DNA from: Geosiphon pyriformis
Taxonomy: Eukaryota; Glomeromycota; Glomeromycetes; Archaeosporales; Geosiphonaceae
DNA: 64,000 nt
Assembly (NCBI GenBank): GCA_016748015.1
Contig: JAAOMT010000128.1
Location: forward strand, 987,471-1,051,470
Direction: 5' to 3'
This document shows positions 31,041 to 43,639 of the stretch, in pieces. Below the pieces are notes generated by a model, which was given only the letters and a program-made list of their open reading frames with translations, ran no database searches and was not told the origin of the DNA. The position numbers and the translations under genes are program-made. The stretch's first letter is position 1. The number at the start of each line of letters is the position of its first letter.

Positions 31041-33435
31041 TTTTTATTAGTTTAACAAATACAGTCTAACCACTATCTAGCATACAAAAACAAACAAGAT
31101 GAATCAAACTAAATATGACTTATGTGCTTTTTACACATGATCAATTACTCAGGCCAATCAAGACAACACTACACATTCACAAAGACTCTATTACCATTAT
31201 CCAGCCCTGAAAAAAACAAACATTAACTTCTAAAACCAAAACTAACAGCAAAAGACTCAATTATACCAAGCATGCAAACCACACCCTCAGATAACAGACT
31301 AGACAAACCATGTAAAAGAACAAAGAATTCACCTGTGTCACAAACCAAACCACTTTTTTTCATATCAACTCTAAATTTAGATCTCAACAACTATGCTCTA
31401 CTATGATGACTCTTAGTTAAATGATGAACAAAATTGACAACAATAGAAATGGCACTCTTTCTATTACCAAAGACAGCAATGGCCTCTCTAACCCAATCAA
31501 CGAAAACAAAACCTTTGCACAACTTCATATACACATTGTCATCCAAGGCCTCCATGAGAGTAAGAAGTACTGAAGACAAAACTGAGAAACAATTACTCAC
31601 CAAAGACTTTCACAAGTCAACATGATCGGAAATAACCTCAAAGTGCACTACCAGATCAGTAGAGCACATAAAAGCATGGTCAGAGAATTCAACTTCTGTA
31701 CACATCAAGCACAAAATACTCAGATAGCACTTGTTATACAGTCTTTTTCAGATAACTACTGGCAACCTCCTATGCACAGCCTTTATTAGATAAGTACACA
31801 ATGCAGCTGAATTTTTATTAGTAAAACCTGCCAACATATGAGAGTCTGGGTGCCAAACAGAGGTGGTACACTTCTAGTCAATATGCCTGATGTCCAAACT
31901 GTCCAAAACATTTACTCCAGGTCCAGCCTCCCATAAAACCCGGTTTATAGCATAATATATGTCATGAACAAAATGCCTAGCATTACCAGAAATGGCAAAA
32001 CCATCTACTATGAGGAATCTATCAGAAATGCCAACTGGAAGAGCTAAATTGAAGTGTACTATAGCATGAGCAAAAGCATCTACATGATTATTGCCCATGA
32101 TGCTTGAATGTTCTTTCACCTTAACCCATCTCACTGAAATGTCTTTTAATCTAATTAAATTAGAAATATGATGTCTTTCCATTCAGCAATGATTACAAAA
32201 GTTGGATTGGCATAATTTACTCTCCAGCACACAGGCATCCAAAGTCCCTTGGCTATCTGAATGAAGCACCACAGAGCATGATGAAAGAATACACTCCAAT
32301 GCCAAGACAATTGTCTGGAGTTCAACTAAAGTGGACGACAACAAACCCTGAACTCTTACACCCACACCCATATCAACCTCAAAAAAAAAAACTGCTGCGC
32401 CACAAGCCACTTCGCCTATACCCAGACCACTCAATGAACCATTAGTATACACATTCAGTTCCCTAGCCCAAACTTCATGCAAATGCTTATAAATACACAA
32501 GTAATTATCTGAACAGAAAAATTCAGAGCAGCTTGCTCCAGTTTCGCTTATCCCAGAACTTGCCAAAAAGCCATTCACATGCACAAAAGCTCTTGTAAAC
32601 CATAAAGGCACTGGGCCTCTAGGACTCAACTTTTTCCAATGCCAAAAGGTCTTCCAATTTATGACCTGACCATGCTTAGTAATCAGAACATCTTCAAAAG
32701 CAATGCCAAAGCACTTCAAAGAATGCACCACGTCAAAATAATCATTAGCTCTAAGAATTCTAGACATCAGAAAACGATTAGTACCATAGAACACACAAAG
32801 TATATGATTGAACAAAGAAACATTTGTATCAATAAAAATTCTCACAACACTTGCCAGAAAGTTATTCAAGGAACACACTTTTAGTTTGACTGGATGACTC
32901 AAAGAATGAAGTGGAGTCCACTCTAAAACTTGTAAATTCAAAGCACAGTGCACAAACAAATGACCAAAAATCCCAGACACATTAGAAAAACCAATCACTG
33001 AGACAATTTTGAACTCAGTCTGTACCTGCTCGAAAGACTTCAGACCATACAATAATGAATGATATAAAGTTTTATTAGGAAAATCTTTTGGCAATAAAGC
33101 CTTAAACCTGAGACCTTTTCTGACCAGAACATCCCACCTTTGACACACCCTTTTAGTAACAAAACTGAACTAAGTGCAATAACAAATAATAGGCTAAAGG
33201 ACTGCTGAAACCAAATAAGAAAACTGCTTATCTGATATAGCCTTCCTGAAGACCATATTAGAAAAAAATCTAATATTTGCATAAGTCTTAGCAAGACTTG
33301 GCTTGAACAGGCCCTTTGTTGACAAAAAAATACCCAGGTATCTATGAAACTCACCACCTTTTGCTATGAAAATAGGCCTACCACTAATTAACAAGGAAGC
33401 ATTAACTACTCTTGGATTGATGGGAATGGTCAATT
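31040..33435 (-). mobile_element. LINE copy C, 5'-truncated
   Basis: Minus strand. Contains the end of RT (33433-33194: GRPIFIAKGGEFHRYLGIFLSTKG), the linker and RNase H (33148-32183 and 32182-31874) and remnants of the C-terminal region (31603-31391). The RNase H Asp motif reads VYTNGSLSG (Asn for Asp); STLVELQTI and HSDSQGTLDA are kept. The 3' end (GATAGTGGTTAGACTGTATTTG then poly(A) on the minus strand) matches LINE D and E. The 5' end stops sharply at 33435 against pure AT. Confidence 0.85.
31874..33148 (-). pseudogene. LINE C linker and RNase H
   Basis: A 321-codon open block followed, after one TGA, by 102 codons in another block. The residues SSTLVELQTIVLALE, LHSDSQGTLDA and VKEHSSIMGNNHVDAFA are the Glu, Asp and His/Asp sites of LINE-type RNase H. 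The open length is notable in this decayed landscape, but the first Asp is changed to Asn. No ORF1, endonuclease or RT core is present. Confidence 0.8.
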
Positions 33436-35826
33436 TTTTTTACTAATTATAAATAATAAAAAATATAAGATATTATCTTAAATACTAATTTTAATTTCTA
33501 AAAGATTAATTATATTTTTATAAAAAAAACCAAAAGTTATTTTGTTATTAAAATTATTATATTATTATATTTTAAAAAATATAATTCAAATTTTATTGAA
33601 AATTGTATTAATATCTATTACAAAACCAAAGAATCTCAAATTTTTATTTTAAAATAACTCTAAAAACAATAATTTATTTAAAAAATATGAAAAATATTTT
33701 AAAGAATTTTGATCAGTTATTTATATTTTTATTGTTGTAATTACTATTTTTTAATTTTAATTTTAGTTTTATTAGTATTAAAAAAATACTAAATCAAAAA
33801 AAAGTAAAAATCAAAAAAAACTTAAAAAAATTTAATTTTAAACTTATTACAATAAAAACTTCAAAAACTATTTAAAATTTGATTATTTAAGATTTAATTA
33901 TTTAGAATTTATTAAATTTAAATTCAATTATATTAATATATTTATTATTAATATTATTAATTATTAAAGTTTTTTTGTTATTAATTTTATTTTTGGTATA
34001 TATATCTTTATTATTAATTATATTAATACTTATTACTTAACTCAAAAAATTTATTAATAAAAAAACAATGTTTTAATATAACTTAATAATATAGAAAAAA
34101 TTATTGTTATTAATAATTAAAACAATATCAAAGTCTTATAAACAATTTTATACTTTCTTTAAAACACAACAGATTTGTAATATTAGAGTTTAATTACAAA
34201 ATCCAATATATTTAATATTTTTAAAATAGTGTTTCTATAATATTTTAGCAATTATAATATTATTATTTGGTTATAAAAACATTTTAATACTATTAAACAA
34301 GAAAATAATAAAGCAATTACTATTTATTTAAGATGTTTTTATTGCTATTTGTATTAAATTCAGATAATAAATATTAATTATTATACTAAATTACAGATTT
34401 TAAATTAGTTTATTAAAAGATTATATAACAATATCTTTTAATAAGTATATTTATTATGTTTAATTAATCTTTAAGCAATAATTATATTGGTTAAAAATAT
34501 TAAATTAGTTAAATTAAAAACAAATTATGATTAAGTTATTAATTTAGTAATTAATAAATTATATAAACTGAATATCAAATTAAAATAATTTAATATTATT
34601 ATTAATTAAAAATTAAAAAAATACTTAACTAATAATTAAGTTATATATTAATTTTTACAATAATATAAAAACAATTAAAATAACAATTATTGTTAAATTA
34701 ATAATAACTACAAAAAATCTGAATTTGTAATTATTATTACAAATAAAATTATATTAAAATAAACTATTATTTATTATGCTTTAACAATATTACTGAAAGT
34801 TTTTGGTTTTTTTTTTGAATATTATTAATATCTATTTACTATAAATTCACATTTTTTAAAAGCTGTTAAATTTTCAATAATTGAATTTATCTTTAAATTA
34901 TCTCTTATAATTCGAATTGCTAAGACTTATAAGTAGAATAGCCAATTCTATACCAGTTATTTTATATAGTTATTTTGTAGTAAAAATTAACTCTTTCTCA
35001 AAATTGTTCATTTGAAAATTTATTAAAAATATGTAGCTACTTTGCTGTAAAAGTCAACTCTTCTATAATAATTTTATCTGTAGATTATTCTAATATATAT
35101 AATAAAAAAATATAAAAGAAATAAAGAAATATAAAAGAAAAAAATTTTGTTAAAGAAATTATTTTTTGTTTAAGCTTAAAATCATTAACAAATTACTAAA
35201 ATTGATAACTAATTAATTTTAAAATATTAGTTGGTTTTGGAAATTTACAAGTGAAATAATAAAAATTGAGTTTTTTAAAATATTTAATATTTTTATTTTT
35301 TTTGATATGTAAAAAATAATTGATTCTAATTAAAATAATTCTAAGTAAGATAATTTTAAGATAAAATATATTTTCTTGAAGAAAAAAGCTTTTTTTTTAT
35401 ATAACTTGTTATAATATTAGTCTATAAGCTTAAACTTTTTCTTTATTATAGTTTCAACAAACTAAAAATATATTTTAACAAATTATAAGTTATTTTAACA
35501 AACTATTAACTATTTTAGTAAATTATTTATTATTTCTACAAATTTCTACAAATTTCAGCAAATTTTAAATATTACATAATTTGAAATATAATGTAATCTG
35601 ATTATTTTATTTTTATTATACAAATTGAATTATTAATTAAATAGTAATATTTAAAAATTTGATTAAATAATAAGTAATAATTAAAACAATATTAATATAT
35701 GCTAATTAATGATAAAAATTATAAGGATAATTTTATGTTAATTAATGACTAAAATTCTATTAGTAATATAACCTTCTCCTTAAAACCGAGTTCTATTAAA
35801 GTTTAAGCACCATCTGTAATATCAAT
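33436..35826. other. Long AT-rich spacer
   Basis: About 2.4 kb, overwhelmingly A+T, with many short runs and no open frame of note. I see no gene, RNA gene or clear repeat family. It may be very old repeat sequence decayed beyond recognition. Confidence 0.75.
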
Positions 35827-35828
35827 GT

Positions 35829-36144
35829 TATAAGTAATTATTTAGGGTGTTAAAACAAATAATAAATCTATAATGTAATGTTTAATAGCTATTGATGATA
35901 GTAATATTTAAAGGTTTTAGAGTTTAAAAATTTTGGTTGAGTCTTTTGTATAATAAACAGAGATTTAATTGCTGGTTTCTTTCTAATTTCTGTTTTCAAT
36001 ATAATAATTAGTTTATTTTGGCAGTTATGCTTTTTTGGTAAGTTATTCTTAAGTTTTCTACTCTTGTTTTACAAATTTTTTATTAGATTATTCTTGATGT
36101 TAATTACTCAGTACTTAATTTCTTAATTAATTAATAAACAAGAA

Positions 36145-36175
<31 letters not shown>

Positions 36176-36515
36176 CAAAACAAAACAAAACAAAATAAAA
36201 AATTGGTATCTTATTAATAGCTATAATCAAAAGCTATTGATTTAGTGTAATTAAGTATCGAATTTTATTAACTTAAATTGTTAATAATACAAAAATGACT
36301 AATCTTTCTTAATTAAGCAATAACAACATGAATTGAATGATAATAAATATTTTTATTAATATGAATATGATTTTACTTCAAGTTATAGAAAACTATTTTT
36401 TTTAAAAAAAAGTATTGATTTTCTTCCAAAACAATCCTTTTATAAGTCTTTAATAAAGACAAAACATCTGTATTTAATGTATCATATTTTAAGGCTAAAT
36501 GTCTAAAATATTACA
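35829..36515 (-). repeat. Solitary decayed LTR related to element 2
   Basis: From TGTTATAAGTAATTATTTAG the sequence follows the element-2 LTR: AACAAATAATAAATCTATAA, TCTTTTGTATAATAAACAG, TTTCTGTTTTCAATA, TTTTTTGGTAAG, and the A-rich block. To its left GCACCATCTGTAATAT may be a relic of the primer-binding site. The right end (TATTACA, about 36515) adjoins a LINE ORF1 fragment. No internal element is recognisable to the left. Confidence 0.7.
36151..36195. repeat. (CAAAA)9 microsatellite
   Basis: Nine perfect CAAAA units in the A-rich block of the decayed LTR; the homologous sites in the LTRs of elements 1 and 2 are poly(A)/AAAAG and AAAG repeats. Confidence 0.95.
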
Positions 36516-36516
36516 C

Positions 36517-37740
36517 CTTGTATACTAAACCAAATCTAACTTGCCCCAAGAAAGTTTTACATCACCAAAAATTGGCTTTGTATAAAAGACAGATTCCATA
36601 TTATTTTTTGTATCAAAGCCAACTATAACACAACAAATTCTGTTGTTAATTTTAAATAATTAATTAATAATACAAGTTTTTTTACCAGTTTTTTCTAATA
36701 AAGTGCTTAAATCATAAGCTGTCATTCTTATAGATAAAATAAAAAAAAAGCATCTTAAAACAATTCTAAGACATTTAAGTTTTATGATCTCTTATGGCTT
36801 TAGCAATATATACCAAATTTTTCTCAATTAAAAATAACCACCTAGCTGCTAAAAGATTTGTCTAAGCCAATTTAGCAAACTTTATCACAGTTTTCTGTTA
36901 TAGTCTAATCAACTACAATTAAATTGACACTATTTGACTATACTTAACTACTATGGCAATAATTGTCTCTTTTGGCATGTCCATAAGAATTTTTTTAATT
37001 ATTACAGTCTAATCTGACTTAATTTCTTGTTTCTTAAGATTGTCATTTACTTTGATGCCTTTTTTTTGGCCAATAATGTGGTCTTTTTCATGTTTTTTTT
37101 TGATATAAATGTTGATCTGATAATTTTCTCGAATTTTGAAAGAGTAGTGATCCTCCCAAAACCACTAACTAATGAAAAAATCTTCCTAATAATCTGAGTT
37201 TTTGCCATTACCAATTTGTTTTTCACTGTAGAAAGATTAATATTCAAAGCAAATAATTTCTTGACAACAACTTTCACCTAAAATTTGACAATTTTTGGGT
37301 TAATTTACTTCTTGTTCAAAGAGATAAATAGACAAAAAGGAAGAAAAATCTTATTTTTATTATCTATATTATAGACTAAAAAGCTAATTAAAAAACCAAC
37401 CACAGCATTAGTATTGATTCTATTGGCTTTAAGTGTATTCATCTTAGAATTTGACTGAGCTTTACTTTTATTACTAGTATCATCATCTGTATTTATACCA
37501 ACAAATTGGTTAGCAACTCCTATTGAATTTCCAAAACTTAAATTTATCTTATTTTCAGAATGTTTAATAATACTAAACAATTACTTCTGCTTTTAAGCCA
37601 AGCTCTTACTAACAGAATCTAAAGCTAAAACTTTGGCCAACTTTTTTCTAACACTAGAACCACTCATAATGGCAGTCAATTTAACAACAAAAAGATTTGG
37701 TAATTAAGATATAGTAAAATACATAATAATAAAACAAAAA
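36517..37740 (-). mobile_element. LINE fragment G, ORF1 part only
   Basis: Minus-strand homology to the ORF1 region of LINE D and E. ALNINLSTVKNKLVMAKTQI matches ALDINFSAVEDKLAMAKTQL of D, and FSLVSGFGRITTLSKFEKII matches the following stretch. The nucleotide match starts at about 36517 (region just before the zinc knuckle in D) and extends to the 5' end at about 37670-37740. The 3' portion is missing because the decayed LTR lies there. Confidence 0.7.
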
Positions 37741-38249
37741 AAACTTTTTTCAAAATTTTAAACTCTTTTTTGGAAATTAAGACAAAAGAAAAAAAGATTA
37801 TTATAATATAATTGTTTTAATTTAATAAACATAATTTTATCAAAATTATTTAAGACATTTTTAATGTTATTAGAAAATATGCCAAAAAATATTAATTAAC
37901 TATATATTAAAAATTTTAGAAATAATAAAATTTTTTTTAAAAATATTAGAAATTTTAAAAATTTAAAGAATCTTATATTAAGAAAATTTATACATCTATA
38001 ATAATAATATTAGAAACAAAAAAACAAAAATCTTTTTTATTTAATTTTTTTTAATAAAATTACTTATTAATTATTTACTATTCAAATATATAAATTTATA
38101 TTTATCTTATTAAAATTACTTACTATTAACTAAAACAAATAATATTTATACAAGAAATTTAATAATACTAGAACAATAATTTTTAATTATAGTTATTAAC
38201 AAAATATTAATTTTTTATTTATTAATTTTATTTTATTTTTTGTTTTTAT
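37741..38249. other. AT-rich spacer
   Basis: A+T-dominated sequence ending in poly(T), which is the minus-strand A-tail of LINE D. Nothing else seen. Confidence 0.7.
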
Positions 38250-38395
38250 TTTGTTTTTTTTATTTTTTTTTATTTAGCTTTTATAAGTACAGCCCAACCA
38301 CTACCTAAGTACATAGAATCAACAAGACTCTAAATTAAGTATGGCTTACACATTGTCAACATGTAACTGGCCACTCAGGTCAAGTCAAAGCAATA

Positions 38396-39152
38396 CTATG
38401 CACCCAAACCTTCCAGCACAGAAAAGTCATGCAGAAAACCAAAATACAAGCTCACTAAACTAGGATACAAACCAAAACAAACGTGTACACCCAATCTGAC
38501 CCCAAAATCAAAAACCATTTTACAAAACCACACAGACACCAGGCCAGATATGGTCAAAAACACAAAGCCATCCTTTGGCAAGAGGCTGTGTTTCTTATAA
38601 TACACCCTCAATTTGGTGGTCAGTATCCAAATAGAAGATTGATGATCTTCTGCAAACTCACAGACCAGATTAATGACCAACAAACCCCTATCAGATCCAG
38701 GACTTAACAAACATACTGTGTCAACCACCCATTCCTTCAACACGAAACCCTTGGCCAAGGCCATATACAAACCATCTGACAGTTCAGCATCATGCAGAGC
38801 GAGTCACAGCACAATTAATATTACCAATTCTAGACAAGCTAGTTCACATCTTAATTGTGTCAAAAATCAACTTTTTTTTGGCATCAGCATTCCAAGCACA
38901 TGAAAACATATGGTCAGAATCTTCAACCAAACCACAATGGATGCACACTATGCTAGAATAACTTGGTTTGTACCATTTCTTCTGCACAGCTATGGACAGT
39001 CTACAATAGAGAGCTTTCATGAAATAAGATCTCAGTGCCATAGTGACAGAGCTGAAGAAGCCAGAGTGGATACCACCATCAAAGTACCAAACTTGAAAGG
39101 TTCGGCACATATCAAATTGTTTGACAAGATTCAAATCAATAATGCCATCCAT
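38396..39152 (-). pseudogene. LINE D C-terminal zinc-finger region
   Basis: Block 39152-38844 has ALRSYFMKALYCRLSIAVQ and CIHCGLVEDSDHMFSC, equivalent to the cysteine-histidine cluster in LINE A and B. After stops, block 38770-38396 continues MYMALAKGFVLKEWVVD. Lies between RNase H and the 3' UTR. Confidence 0.75.
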
Positions 39153-39776
39153 ACACTTGAACTCTTAGCCAACAAAATTAACAGCATCAAATAGATGCTG
39201 TATGAACTGATGAGCATTCTCAGAAACAGGTCAGCCTTCCACAGCAATAAATTGACATGCCATACCAACCAGCAGCATAAACTTAGACTTTGTGACAGCA
39301 TCAGCAAAAAAGTCGGCACACTTATTACCAACCACTCCAGAGTGGCTCTTGACTTTATTTCAATAAACCAAAAGTCTCTTAGAAGCAATAGTGATACAAA
39401 TGTGTTCCTTCTCAATTCAACATTTATTGCGAAAATTGAGACCAACAAAATTAACTAACAAAACACACACATTTAAGGAAGCCTGGCTATCCATGAACAA
39501 CATAACTGAGCTAGAAGTTGAAATGTATTCCAAAGTAAAAGCAATGGCCTGAAGTTCTGCCAAAGTTAAAGAAAGCAAGCTGTATACTCTAGCCCTTACA
39601 CTCAAGTCAATGTTTGAGAAGTAAGCAGCAGCACCACCACAAGTGCCTGCAGAACCCAAATCTTTGACTGACCCATCTGTGTATACACTTATAACACCAG
39701 GCCCATTTTCAACAAGATGACCATTAGCAAAGCCAAAATTGCATAAGTGTATGTCTAAAATAGAATGGTGGACCAA
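39131..39776 (-). pseudogene. LINE D RNase H
   Basis: Block 39776-39417 shows ISVYTDGSVKDLGSAGTCGG (first Asp), LTLAELQAIAFTLE (Glu) and LFMDSQASLNV (Asp). After a stop, VKSHSGVVGNKCADFFADA (39300-39360) is the His/Asp part. Active-site residues are complete but the frame is broken. Confidence 0.8.
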
Positions 39777-40128
39777 AGCACCAATGCTGGCTAGATCACC
39801 ACTAGAAATGAACAGGACTAAAGAGACGAACCAACCAGGAACCCGACCTCTGAGATCCAGTCTTTTCCATTGGCAAAAAGTGCTCTAAGTGAAGCACACG
39901 CCATTACAATCCAGAAGCTGATTCGCGAACACAATTCCGAATTTTTTTAAAGAGGCAACCATGCTTAAGTATTGCATTACACCCAAAATATCAGCAACAA
40001 GAACACCAACACCAGACTGGAAAACATTAGGAATATTATTGATCAATGAAGACCCACATGACGTAAGCATGTTGGTCACACTGGCCAGAAAGCAATTGAT
40101 TGGATTAACAAACAATTTAACTGGAAAA

Positions 40129-41787
40129 CTAAGGAATTGCTGGGGCATCCAGCTGACAGCCACCAGAGTTGGCAAACCCAACCATACTGGCTAATAAATT
40201 TTCAGCTTGCAATTGGCTAAAAGATTTAAGACCATACATCTCAGGATGATATAAAGCCTTATTAGGGAAATCTTTAGGTAAGCTGGTCTTAATTTTCAGC
40301 TCCTTTCTGAGCAGCCCATCCCATTTCTCACACACACATGCTGAAACATAGCTGAATTGGGTCCTGTAACTAATAATGGGCTGAAGCACAACAGACACCA
40401 GATACAAAAATTGCTTGTCTGAAATAACCTTTTTCAATATTAGATTGGTAAAAAACCGAACATCTGAGTGTGTTTTGGCAAAACTGGGTATAGAGAGACC
40501 ATCTGTAGACAAAAAGATGCCCAAGTATCTGTGTGGTTCCTTTCTTTTTGCTATTAAAATGGCAGCTCCACTAATAAACAACCGAAGATTTTTCACTCTC
40601 ATGTTGATGGATATGGCAACCATCTTATCTGTGTTGATGAAGATGTCATTGATTCCAAAAAACTCACTTGTTATATCTAAAATGTTTTGAGTAGCAGTCA
40701 TACTGTTTTCAATCCATATTGTGTCATCCACAAAAGCCCCAGCAGCCAGAAAAGATGTCAAGCCATCTCTAGAATTCAGCTTGCCAGATTTAGTAAAAAA
40801 TTTTGAATTCAATCTATACCCAAATAAATTACCACAATGCTTGATCTTGTAGAACAAAGAATCATAAAAGATTTTCCACAACAAAGATGAGAAAACTTCT
40901 CCTTGATCTAGACCATTGTAGATGATGTAACCATTTGTGAATCCAAAGTCAGTCATGACTCAATTGAATCTGCCATTGTGTAGACTGCCAAAAACCCTAA
41001 TAAAATGGAGATACATCTTGATCCTAGCCAAACTATTATGCAGATGAAACCACCCAACAGAATCATATGTCTTTCACATATTCTAAAGCACCAGCCACAG
41101 CTCTCTATTTTTCTCTAAAGTGTCTTCAACAATCAAACCAATAACAAAAATTGGGGTCTGTGTGGATGTATTTTTTAAAACCAAGAAATTGTCACCTTGT
41201 AGAACATCAAACCTACTACAAGCCACAGAGATTCTGTCAGACAATATCTTAGACAATATTTTCCAAGATGTTTCAACCAAAGTAATTAGTCTGGTGTTTG
41301 TGAGAGTCCCCTCTCAATCATATGGTTTTGGAATCATAGACACCCATATGCATCTCTAATAAACAGGCATTACACCTAACACTAAACACACATTGAGAAT
41401 ATCCAGCAAACCACCCAAAACCTGCACATTACCATGTTTCCAAAGCTTGTTAGGAATGCCAGACAAACCAACAGCCTTATTATCAGGCAAACATTTGACC
41501 ACTTGAAGAAATTCATCAGACCCTATATTGCACATAACTTTTGAGAAAGCATTATCATCAACATAACTTAGGGGAGCATATTGGGCAGCCCAGTAAATAG
41601 GCAGAACATCAGAGATTGTATGCTTTTTCGTCCAACCTTCCATGATAGTGTCGACTGCAGATTTAACTTCACTAGGCTCCAAAACTAAATCATTGTTAAC
41701 CACCAAATGGTTGAGGACCACCTTATGAAAAGGCCATTTCAAAATGCTTTTAATCATATGGCCTTTGTCAGTACAAAAATTTTCCAT
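40129..41787 (-). pseudogene. LINE D reverse transcriptase
   Basis: Block 41787-41356 is the pre-RT region ending NKAVGLSGIPNKLWKH. Block 41280-41083 has ETSWKILSKILSDRIS and FLVLKNTSTQTPIF. Block 40956-40129 (275 codons) has GYIIYNGLDQGEVFSSLLW and AAGAFVDDTIWIENS, the intact FVDD catalytic box. Motif order matches LINE B. Confidence 0.85.
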
Positions 41788-42278
41788 GTGCTTGTCAACC
41801 GTTTTTTTAATAGCAGCATCCTGGTGTTTCTGGATTCAAAATACTTGGACCTACAATATCTTTTTTTAATACTTGACAAATGGCCAAGAATTGCATCACA
41901 ACCAGCACCATTATCAATCATAGTGCAAAATTTGGAGGCTTCCTCAAAATCAACAACAAACCAGATGTCAACAAAGTGGTTAGCTACTGGATTCTAATGC
42001 AAGCTCAGATCCTTCACCAGCTTAGAGATTAATAATTCCAGCTTAAAGAACTTTAAAGAAATCTTATTTCTTGAACACTTAAAATCATTAAACCAGAACT
42101 TAGAAAACACTCGATCAGTAGAGCAAACTATCACCTCGCTAAGAATGTCCCACATTTTATCTAAATTACCATTTTTTTTTGCAACATCAAAGTTCACAGA
42201 TCTCAACTGAAATTCACTAAAAGAACACTCCCTGAATTGCAACCATTAATCATCACTAGCTGACTTAATTTTGAACTT

Positions 42279-43037
42279 CTATTTGTTTTTGTTGGCCTGC
42301 TTATGCAAGCCATTCAAATTGACATCCACAAGGCCACTCAAACCAACTGAGACCAAGACTGCCTTATAATCAGACTCAAAAAATTCTAAAACAGAACTAA
42401 TAGCATGTCTGACAACTGCAGAAGCCAAACTTGTATTAACAAAAACAAAGTCTATGGTCTTTTCAACCCCTCTAAAATTGCTCCATGTAAGAGCCTTGAC
42501 CAAAAAAGATCTACTAAGCAAGTTAACCAAACCCAAATCTGAACAAAACCTGAAACATGCACTTCTTCTTGAAACATTCTCATTGAAATTCCCACTAATA
42601 ACTAAGAAAGTACTAGAGTTGACAGCCTTAGCAATAAATGCATTAATCTTCAGGACTTGACTGAATCTAGCTCCAGCCAAAGCACTAGCATATAGACCCA
42701 AAATCGAAACTGAAAGCTTGTCTTTGAACAGGAGCCACACCAAAATAACCCAATCTGGAATTTCTTCAATTTTGCACACATGACAAGCCAGATTATTGTC
42801 CATGATTATTGCTACTCCAGCATCAAGAAAGCCCTTATCCAAGTCTGTTGAGAATATTCTTACTCCATCAAACCTATTGGCTATCCATGGCTTAATGTTA
42901 AATCTTAACTTTGTTTCTGTGATAATAAAAACCATATTACCAGATTTTTTATGCCAACAAATAACGTCCTCCTGCTTGGCAGGGACATTAATATCCCAAA
43001 CATTACAGATAGCTATCTTCCAGATCAAATCACTCAT
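42279..43037 (-). pseudogene. LINE D AP-type endonuclease domain
   Basis: A 252-codon uninterrupted block. Endonuclease/exonuclease/phosphatase-fold features: IAICNVWDIN (start strand), IITETKLRFN (Glu site), FLVISGNFNENVSRR (usually GDFN), LTWSNFRGVEKTIDFVFV, and FFESDYKAVLV (usually SDH). The two substitutions, Asp to Asn and His to Tyr, remove key catalytic residues. Nicks target DNA in active relatives. The upstream block 43285-43034 encodes a heptad-like LESKLVALKTFIGSVLAKLE, a likely coiled coil. Confidence 0.8.
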
Positions 43038-43639
43038 TGAGAAGAAGAAAAGGCCAATAAACTTGAACCAGTACCAATCAGCTCTAATTTCGCCAAAACA
43101 GAACCAATAAAGGTCTTAAGAGCCACCAACTTAGATTCCAAACAGCCAATCTTGGTAGTTAAGACCTTTGAACTACTCAGATCCAATGTTAAGATACTAG
43201 GAGAAGCAGAGAAGAGAGATGATAGTACCAACCCAGAATTATCCATGTCCATATCCACAACCAAATCCTCCTTGGCAGCAATCAAAGTAGCTAAGACTTT
43301 AGGGAGGGAGTTGAAACTTACAGCACCAATTCTATATTGCTGAGTTTTCGCATGATGTCAGAGACTTGGTCAGTTAGCAATACTAAAGATCATTCCAAAG
43401 AGACCAAATGAGCATTCAAAGACAAATTGTTAACTGAAATGAAAGAGATACCATTATTCAAACCTGAGGTGCCAGAAAAAAGAGAACCAGAACCAAAAGC
43501 AAAGTGAAGACCATTAAAAGAACCAGTAAGTAAAACCACTTGGGCCCAAGACTTACCACCAAAAGCAGCAGAGCAAGATATTGGAACACTCTTTTTCTCA
43601 TACAACTTAGCCAATTGAAGACAATGTTCATTAGATACA

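Noticed and set aside
33436-35826. Mitochondrial insertion as explanation of the AT-rich spacer
   Set aside because: No mitochondrial gene, tRNA or intron motif is visible; composition alone is not evidence.
36151-36195. Possible CRISPR-like or satellite array
   Set aside because: Perfect CAAAA pentamers without spacers: a simple microsatellite in an LTR.
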